From Thermodesulfobacteriota bacterium (GTDB lineage: Bacteria > Desulfobacterota_D > UBA1144 > Nemesobacterales > UBA2774), in contig JBCCIH010000080.1 of NCBI GenBank assembly GCA_039028315.1, positions 1 through 10,110 on the forward strand: a DNA stretch of 10,110 nucleotides, read 5' to 3'. A program made the position numbers and the translations under genes. Numbering within the stretch: the stretch's first letter is position 1; each line of letters starts with the position of its first letter. Below are positions 5,604 to 10,110 of the stretch, piece after piece. The notes beneath the pieces are model-generated. The model was not told where the DNA came from. It did no database searches and saw nothing but the letters and a program-made list of their open reading frames with translations.

Positions 5604-7166
5604 ATGCCTCTTAGTCCATTTGAACTTGAGATATATCAGAACATTCTAAGTTCTATCGCTGAGGAGATGGGCGTAGTACTCATACGGGCAGGGTTTTCTC
5701 CCAATATCAAAGAGAGAAGAGATCTGTCTTGCGCCATATTTCAATCAAACGGAGATATGATAGCGCAGGCGGCACATATACCTATTCACCTTGGTTCTAT
5801 GAGTTTTGCTGTAAGAGCCGTGCTTGATATGCCGCAGATAAATGAAGGTGATGTTTTGGTACTAAATGACCCATTTCAGGGTGGCACCCATCTTCCCGAT
5901 ATCACATGTATTATGCCAGTCTTCTATAACAGGAAGCTTGAATTTTTTGTGGCGTCAAGAGCACATCATGCAGATATTGGAGGCCTTACACCCGGCTCTA
6001 TGCCGCTATCCACATCAATAGATGAAGAAGGCATCTTAATATCCCCGTCCAAACTATATACAAAGGGGAGATTGAATAAGAACTTGTTTGACCAGATCCT
6101 AAAATCTACTAGAGACCCCGAGGAAAGAGAGGGTGACTTTAATGCCCAGATCGGAGCAATTGGGCTTGGGGAGAAAAGACTTGTAGAGACAATTAAAAAA
6201 TATTCGCTCAATAAAGTAAAACAAGCGGGAGATGAGCTTTTAAATTATAGCGAGAAAATAATGAAGGATGTTATAAAGCAAATTCCTGATGGCGAGTACG
6301 AATTTGAGGATTACATGGATAATGATGGCGCAGGAACAACAAAGATTCCGATAAAGGCAAAAATAAGAATCAAAGGCTCTAAAGCAAAAGTAGATTTTAG
6401 AGGAACCTCGCCAAAAGTTGCAGGCAATCTTAACGCGCCTTACAGTGTTACCACTGCAGCTACTATATATGTTTTTCAGTGCCTTGCTCCTAAGAGCATG
6501 CCGCTTAACTCAGGGCCGCTGAGAACAGTTGAGATAATAGTGGATGAGGATTCCATTTTGAACGCTCAGTACCCAGCGGCCGTTGTCGGGGGAAATGTTG
6601 AAACTTCTCAAAGGGTAGTAGATGTCGTATTCGGCGCACTTTCAAAAGCGGCGCCTAAGAAAGTGCAGGCTGCAAGCGCAGGCTCGATGAGTAATTTCAC
6701 ATTCGGGGGGATAAACCCAAGGACAAATAGAAGCTACGCCTATTATGAGACCATAGCTGGTGGCATGGGTGGCAGATACGGACTAGAGGGAGTAAGCGCA
6801 GTACAAACTCATATGACTAATACACTTAACACTCCTGTTGAATCACTTGAAAGAGAGCTTCCAGTTATGATTAACTCTTACTCAATTAAGAAAAATAGCG
6901 GCGGAAATGGCAAATACAGGGGTGGAGACGCAATAGTAAGAGAGTATAAGTTTTTATCTAAGGCAACGGTGTCAATGATAACGGAGAGAAGAAGATTTGC
7001 TCCCTATGGTATAAAAGGCGGTGAGCCTGGGAAAAAAGGCAGAAACTTACTCATCAGAAACAATAAACGAAGCATAATTAAGCCCAAAGCTAGTTTTGAT
7101 GTAAATAAGAATGATATAATCAGAATCGAAACCCCCGGCGGTGGTGGATGGGGTAAGGCTAGATAA
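5604..7166 (+). CDS. Hydantoinase B / 5-oxoprolinase B family protein
   Basis: The 520-residue protein belongs to the HyuB family, whose members with HyuA-type ATPase partners hydrolyse N-methylhydantoin or 5-oxoproline, or form part of acetone/acetophenone carboxylases. Conserved blocks are ERRDLSCAIF (37-46), HIPIHLGSM (58-66), NDPFQGGTHLPD (88-99) and RAHHADIGGLTPGSMP (119-134), which together hold the metal and active-site Asp and His residues. The central GTSPKVAGNLNAPYSVT, the later GGNVETSQRVVD and the C-terminal GGGGWG tail are also typical. No deletion is apparent. The ATP-binding HyuA subunit is not in the window, so the true substrate is unknown. Ribosome binding before the ATG is poor (TTTAATAAAT). 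Its TAA shares one base with the ATG of the Memo-family gene (TAATG), implying coupled translation. Confidence 0.93.
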   Translation: MPLSPFELEIYQNILSSIAEEMGVVLIRAGFSPNIKERRDLSCAIFQSNGDMIAQAAHIPIHLGSMSFAVRAVLDMPQINEGDVLVLNDPFQGGTHLPDITCIMPVFYNRKLEFFVASRAHHADIGGLTPGSMPLSTSIDEEGILISPSKLYTKGRLNKNLFDQILKSTRDPEEREGDFNAQIGAIGLGEKRLVETIKKYSLNKVKQAGDELLNYSEKIMKDVIKQIPDGEYEFEDYMDNDGAGTTKIPIKAKIRIKGSKAKVDFRGTSPKVAGNLNAPYSVTTAATIYVFQCLAPKSMPLNSGPLRTVEIIVDEDSILNAQYPAAVVGGNVETSQRVVDVVFGALSKAAPKKVQAASAGSMSNFTFGGINPRTNRSYAYYETIAGGMGGRYGLEGVSAVQTHMTNTLNTPVESLERELPVMINSYSIKKNSGGNGKYRGGDAIVREYKFLSKATVSMITERRRFAPYGIKGGEPGKKGRNLLIRNNKRSIIKPKASFDVNKNDIIRIETPGGGGWGKAR

Positions 7167-8398
7167 TGAATATAGATAAACCAAAATTAAACCCGATTGA
7201 AGCTTTTCCAGTTGAACATGAGGGGCAGAGGCTTATATGCCTTAGAGACCCGAATAATGTAAGTGATAAGGTTATGCTGCTTTCCAGAGAGACGGTCTAC
7301 ATCATAAGCCTGTTTGACGGACAGAACACTATTGAAGACATTCAAAAAGAATGCGAGGAAAAATTTGGCGAGAGAATTCCCGACCAGGAACTAGCGCAGT
7401 TAATTGGTCAATTAGACGATGCGCTTTTTTTAGACAGTAAAAGGTTTAGTGACCATCAAAATAAAATCGCCCAAGATTTTTATACTTCAATTGTTAGGCC
7501 CTCTAGCCAAGCAGGACTTTCTTACCCAATTGAAAAAGCTGAGCTGGTAGAGTGGTTTGAGAAATTTTTTAAAGAGGCACAACACAAAGAGCCTTTTGAA
7601 AAACCTGTCGGCACGCTCAAAGGTTTGATATCTCCTCATATAGACTACACAAGGGGCGGGCATCTCTATGCAAAGGCGTACAGAGAACTAGATGAGAGCT
7701 GTAGCGCAGATACTTACATTATTTTCGGTACATCTCATTACGCCCAGGTTGATAACCCTTTTATCTTAACCAGAAAGAGCTTTGAGACCCCTTTTGGAAT
7801 TGCCGAGAGCGATAGCGAGATCATAGATAGATTGGAGACACAGTGTAATTGGGACCTATTTGAGGGTGAGATTGCTCATAGAACTGAGCACTCAATTGAG
7901 TTTCAGGTTGCATTCTTACAGTATGTTCTTGGAGAGCAGAAAAATTATAAAATCGTCCCTATACTATGCAACTCCTTTTTCAGCCTAGTGCAAGAAGGTA
8001 AATCACCCAGCCAAGATGAGCGGGTATCTAAATTTTTAGATAGTTTTTCAAAAATAATAAACGAGCTAGGAGACAAAGCGTTTATAATAGCAGGAGTCGA
8101 TATGGCCCACGTCGGGCCTAAATTTGGGGATAGGGAAGAAGTAAATGAGGAGATACTAACTAAGATAGAACAAAGGGATATTCGAAGCTTGGAGTTTAGC
8201 GAGAAATTAGATGCGGAGGGTTTTTACAGATCTGTGGAAGAAGAAAAAGACTGGCGAAGAGTATGCGGCCTGTCTTCTATTTATGCCACACTTAGTACAA
8301 TTAACGCTGATAATGGTAAGCTGCTTGGATATGATCAAGCACTTGAACCCGATACTGGATCAGTTGTGAGCTTTGCGAGCTTAGGTTTTTATTCATAA
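7166..8398 (+). CDS. Memo-family protein (AmmeMemoRadiSam system protein B) with N-terminal PqqD-like domain
   Basis: The C-terminal part (about residues 148-410) is a Memo domain, related in fold to class III extradiol dioxygenases. Expected blocks are present: ISPHIDYTRGG with His158, FGTSHYAQ with His191, EHSIEFQVAFL with His242, GVDMAHVG with His315 and VCGLSSIYA with Cys367. His158, His191 and Cys367 correspond to the His-His-Cys metal site described for human MEMO1, so metal or redox activity is plausible. Residues about 10-92 form a separate module: LSRETVYIISLFDGQNTIEDI, then a helical repeat ending in QLDDALFLDS. This has the pattern of PqqD-like winged-helix peptide-recognition domains. 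Memo proteins without such an extension are roughly 260-300 residues, against 410 here. TAAGG lies 7 bases before the ATG, which overlaps the HyuB stop. AMMECR1 and the radical-SAM partner are absent from the window. Confidence 0.92.
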   Translation: MNIDKPKLNPIEAFPVEHEGQRLICLRDPNNVSDKVMLLSRETVYIISLFDGQNTIEDIQKECEEKFGERIPDQELAQLIGQLDDALFLDSKRFSDHQNKIAQDFYTSIVRPSSQAGLSYPIEKAELVEWFEKFFKEAQHKEPFEKPVGTLKGLISPHIDYTRGGHLYAKAYRELDESCSADTYIIFGTSHYAQVDNPFILTRKSFETPFGIAESDSEIIDRLETQCNWDLFEGEIAHRTEHSIEFQVAFLQYVLGEQKNYKIVPILCNSFFSLVQEGKSPSQDERVSKFLDSFSKIINELGDKAFIIAGVDMAHVGPKFGDREEVNEEILTKIEQRDIRSLEFSEKLDAEGFYRSVEEEKDWRRVCGLSSIYATLSTINADNGKLLGYDQALEPDTGSVVSFASLGFYS

Positions 8399-8404
8399 GA
8401 TAAT

Positions 8405-9358
8405 ATGTCAAAAAAATTCTTAATCATAGACGCGCACGAGGACATAGCTTTTCACTTAAACTATTTCAAAAGGGATTTCGTAAACCCTCAGACCCCTTGC
8501 ATGATTACCCTGCCCTGGCTTAAAGAGGGCAATGTGCGCATTGTTTTCAATACAGTATTTATTCATCCTAAACATAAACCCGACAAATCAGCTGAATCCG
8601 CCAGCGAGCAGCTGGATACATATGATAAGATCTATGAGCAATATAGTAATGATGTCTACCAAATTAAAACTGCGCATGATCTGGATAGATTTGGCCAAGA
8701 CGATAAGATCGGTTTTCTAACCTTGATGGAAGGGGCTGATCCAGTAGAAAATGTGAGTGATCTTGATGGTTTTTATCAAAGGGGCATAAGGATAATCGGC
8801 CCTGCCTGGAATAATAAAAACAAATTTGCCTCAGGAAGCGACTCTGAAGATGGTCTCTCAGATGAGGGCGTGAATCTTATTCATAAAATGAATGAGCTAG
8901 GAATTACGCTTGATCTATCTCACCTTAATGAAAAGTGCTTTTGGGAGGCGATTGAACTAACACAGCTAATTCCTATCGCAACCCATTCTAACGCTAGAGC
9001 TTTAACCGATCATACAAGAAACTTGAGGGATGAACAGCTACGAGCTATATCTGAAAGAGGCGGGGTCACAGGGATTGTGCTATACAACTATTTTCTTAAA
9101 ATGAGTGATAAAACTCCTTCGCTTGAAGAAGTATTTGCTCACGTGGACTATATGGTAAACCTTTGCGGTGAGGATCATGTTGGAATTGGGAGCGATATGG
9201 ACGGGGCCAGAATTGAGGATTTTCCACAGGGCCTGGAAACAATTGCTGACATGCCAAAGATTGCAGAGTATTTTTGTTCAAAAGGATATAGCGATAGTAG
9301 AGTTGAGAAAATTATGAGCGGCAATTTTTTAAGGGTAATGAAAAGCAATTTAAGTTAA
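8405..9358 (+). CDS. Peptidase M19 family (membrane/renal dipeptidase-like) hydrolase
   Basis: The 317-residue protein has the M19 binuclear zinc signature: DAHED (His11, Asp13), MEGAD (bridging Glu109), DLSHL (His173) and THSNARAL (His194). RNLRDE (Arg205) and GSDMDG (Asp264/266) complete the usual substrate-site set. The family cleaves dipeptides with an L or D C-terminal residue. The block that normally reads LTHN, carrying a substrate-binding His, reads GPAWNN here (Trp135), as I recall for a subset of bacterial M19 proteins; the substrate may therefore differ from a standard dipeptide. No signal peptide is visible, so the enzyme is probably cytoplasmic. It starts 6 bases after the Memo-family stop and is the last gene of the plus-strand run. 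Its stop overlaps the FKBP stop on the other strand by 4 bases. Confidence 0.94.
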   Translation: MSKKFLIIDAHEDIAFHLNYFKRDFVNPQTPCMITLPWLKEGNVRIVFNTVFIHPKHKPDKSAESASEQLDTYDKIYEQYSNDVYQIKTAHDLDRFGQDDKIGFLTLMEGADPVENVSDLDGFYQRGIRIIGPAWNNKNKFASGSDSEDGLSDEGVNLIHKMNELGITLDLSHLNEKCFWEAIELTQLIPIATHSNARALTDHTRNLRDEQLRAISERGGVTGIVLYNYFLKMSDKTPSLEEVFAHVDYMVNLCGEDHVGIGSDMDGARIEDFPQGLETIADMPKIAEYFCSKGYSDSRVEKIMSGNFLRVMKSNLS

Positions 9359-9702
9359 ATATTATTGTTGCTAACTTTTGTCAGCCACAATTCAATTACT
9401 AATACAGCATTTGCAGGTATTAGACCTTCTATCCCCTCTTTCCCGTAAGCTAGATGCGGGCTAGCCTTTACTTTCCTGTATCCACCTACTTTCATTCCAA
9501 TCAAAGTAAGCCTCACAGCTGCTATCAATTCCCTGGTTTTAAGATTGTCTGACTGATTTTCGAGGAATCGAACTTCATCGCCATTATTGAGTGATATCCT
9601 ACAGTTGTAACTAACTCGGTCAGCAGGTTTAGCAATTTCACCTTCGCCTTGTGTTTCACTAAGAAGTTTTATACCTTTGGCAATTTTCACTTTGACCTGC
9701 AC
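9355..9702 (-). CDS. Divergent FKBP-type peptidyl-prolyl cis-trans isomerase
   Basis: The 115-residue protein is a single FKBP domain without signal peptide, so probably cytoplasmic. The C-terminal half is clearly FKBP: LIGMKVGGYRKV (67-78), SPHLAYGKEG (81-90) and IPANAVLVIELWL (95-107). The N-terminal half is degenerate. Tyr32 of VSYNC matches the conserved Tyr, but the usual FDSS after the first hairpin reads VRFLEN. The loop that normally supplies the active-site Trp (VIPGW) reads LIAAV. Isomerase activity may thus be low or the role may be chaperone-like. The start is GTG at 9702; a second GTG at codon 5 is possible, and neither has a strong ribosome binding site. It follows the isocitrate dehydrogenase gene by 5 bases, so it is likely co-transcribed and translationally coupled. 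Confidence 0.88.
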   Translation of the reverse strand: MQVKVKIAKGIKLLSETQGEGEIAKPADRVSYNCRISLNNGDEVRFLENQSDNLKTRELIAAVRLTLIGMKVGGYRKVKASPHLAYGKEGIEGLIPANAVLVIELWLTKVSNNNI

Positions 9703-9707
9703 TAGTT

Positions 9708-10110
9708 TTACATTCTCTCAATCACAGCGTCGGCAAATTCTTGAGTACCTAGGTCACCGCCAAGATCTCTTGTAGTAGCGCCAAGCTCAACAGCTTTGTT
9801 ATAAGCATTTCTGATTTTTGTTGCGCATTCTGCGTAATATTCAATCCCTTCATTTTCTGTAAGATAATTAAGCATCATTACACATGACATCATCAGTGCT
9901 AGAGGGTTTGCTATGTTTTTGCCGGCTATATCGGGAGCAGAGCCGTGTACTGCTTCAAAAACTGCTCTACCATCCCCTATGTTTGAGCCAGGTACTACAC
10001 CAAGCCCACCGACTAAGCCTGCGCACAGGTCGCTAAGCAGGTCGCCGTATAAGTTTTCGAGCAGAAGTATGTCAAACTGGGTCGGGTCCTGTACAAGTTT
10101 CATACAGCCA
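9708..10110 (-). CDS. Isocitrate dehydrogenase, NAD-type, C-terminal part (truncated by window edge)
   Basis: The frame is open to the right edge, and the ATG at 10103 is an internal Met: the codons before it read Gly-Cys and match the GCMKLVQDPTQFD block of the family. About 133 C-terminal residues are present. ENLYGDLLSDLCAGLVGG carries the metal-binding aspartates shared by isocitrate and isopropylmalate dehydrogenases. The LCAGLVGGLGVVPGSNIG version is that of NAD-type isocitrate dehydrogenases rather than LeuB. FEAVHGSAPDIAGK is the cofactor-side block; its HGSAPDIAG form favours NAD over NADP (E. coli Icd has HGTAPKYAG). The enzyme oxidises isocitrate to 2-oxoglutarate in the TCA cycle. 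The substrate-specificity region and N-terminus lie outside, so a homoisocitrate or tartrate-type relative is not fully excluded. The FKBP gene follows after 5 bases. Confidence 0.9.
   Translation of the reverse strand, partial: GCMKLVQDPTQFDILLLENLYGDLLSDLCAGLVGGLGVVPGSNIGDGRAVFEAVHGSAPDIAGKNIANPLALMMSCVMMLNYLTENEGIEYYAECATKIRNAYNKAVELGATTRDLGGDLGTQEFADAVIERM

Noticed and set aside
5966..6211. Minus-strand 81-codon open frame inside hyuB
   Set aside because: It is fully antisense to strongly conserved hyuB sequence and has no recognisable motif; similar antisense frames in yicC, sucD and the M19 gene were rejected for the same reason.
5604..9358. Reading the HyuB-Memo-M19 run as a defence system or RiPP cluster
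   Set aside because: No nuclease, sensor, membrane effector, precursor peptide or transporter is present. The PqqD-like domain alone is not enough to call a RiPP pathway.
10101..10103. ATG as the start of a 131-residue dehydrogenase fragment
   Set aside because: The frame continues upstream with Gly-Cys and then the window edge, and this Met lies inside the conserved CMKLVQDPTQFD block. The gene is cut by the window rather than short.
1..10110. Search for CRISPR repeats, transposon ends, tRNA or rRNA genes
   Set aside because: No regularly spaced direct repeats, terminal inverted repeats flanking a transposase, or tRNA/rRNA-like sequences were seen by eye; nearly all of the window is coding.

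Overview
The window looks like ordinary chromosome from a Gram-negative bacterium. It carries core metabolic genes (lysine/peptidoglycan precursor synthesis, TCA cycle, tRNA modification) in short, tightly packed, alternating operons. I see no mobile element, phage gene, CRISPR array, tRNA or rRNA. A predicted lipoprotein with an export signal suggests an outer membrane. The mix of DUF4416 next to YicC, an unlinked HyuB and a long Memo-family protein resembles deltaproteobacterial (Desulfobacterota-like) or neighbouring candidate-phylum genomes. That placement is a low-confidence impression. Base composition is AT-leaning and even by eye, with no island of foreign composition.

Layout: (1) 1-1606, minus strand: a likely operon reading lipoprotein -> dapB -> tgt, with tgt running off the left edge. 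(2) 1607-1713: a short divergent regulatory region with a perfect 6+6 dyad. (3) 1714-3116, plus: DUF4416 protein and yicC, overlapping by ATGA. (4) 3117-4095, plus: sucD alone, behind a strong extended -10 promoter and a good ribosome binding site. (5) 4097-5047, minus: a nucleotide-sugar epimerase converging on sucD with one base between the stop codons. (6) 5048-5131: a compact divergent promoter region. (7) 5132-9358, plus: a four-gene run of secreted six-cysteine protein, HyuB-like hydantoinase/oxoprolinase subunit, Memo-family protein with a PqqD-like N-terminal domain, and M19 dipeptidase-family protein. (8) 9355-10110, minus: NAD-type isocitrate dehydrogenase (5' end outside the window) followed by a divergent FKBP. 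Its tail overlaps the dipeptidase gene by 4 bases. No gene-free stretch exceeds about 110 bases.

How the genes fit together: isocitrate dehydrogenase and succinyl-CoA synthetase alpha indicate an oxidative TCA branch. DapB supplies the meso-diaminopimelate/lysine pathway. YicC, with DUF4416 translationally coupled, points to RNA turnover. The most unusual part is the HyuB-Memo-M19 run. It puts three metal-site enzymes of amide-bond or redox type together, without the usual HyuA partner and without the AMMECR1 and radical-SAM partners of Memo. I regard it as a possible uncharacterised cyclic-amide/peptide processing cassette; this is inference from gene order and domain content only.
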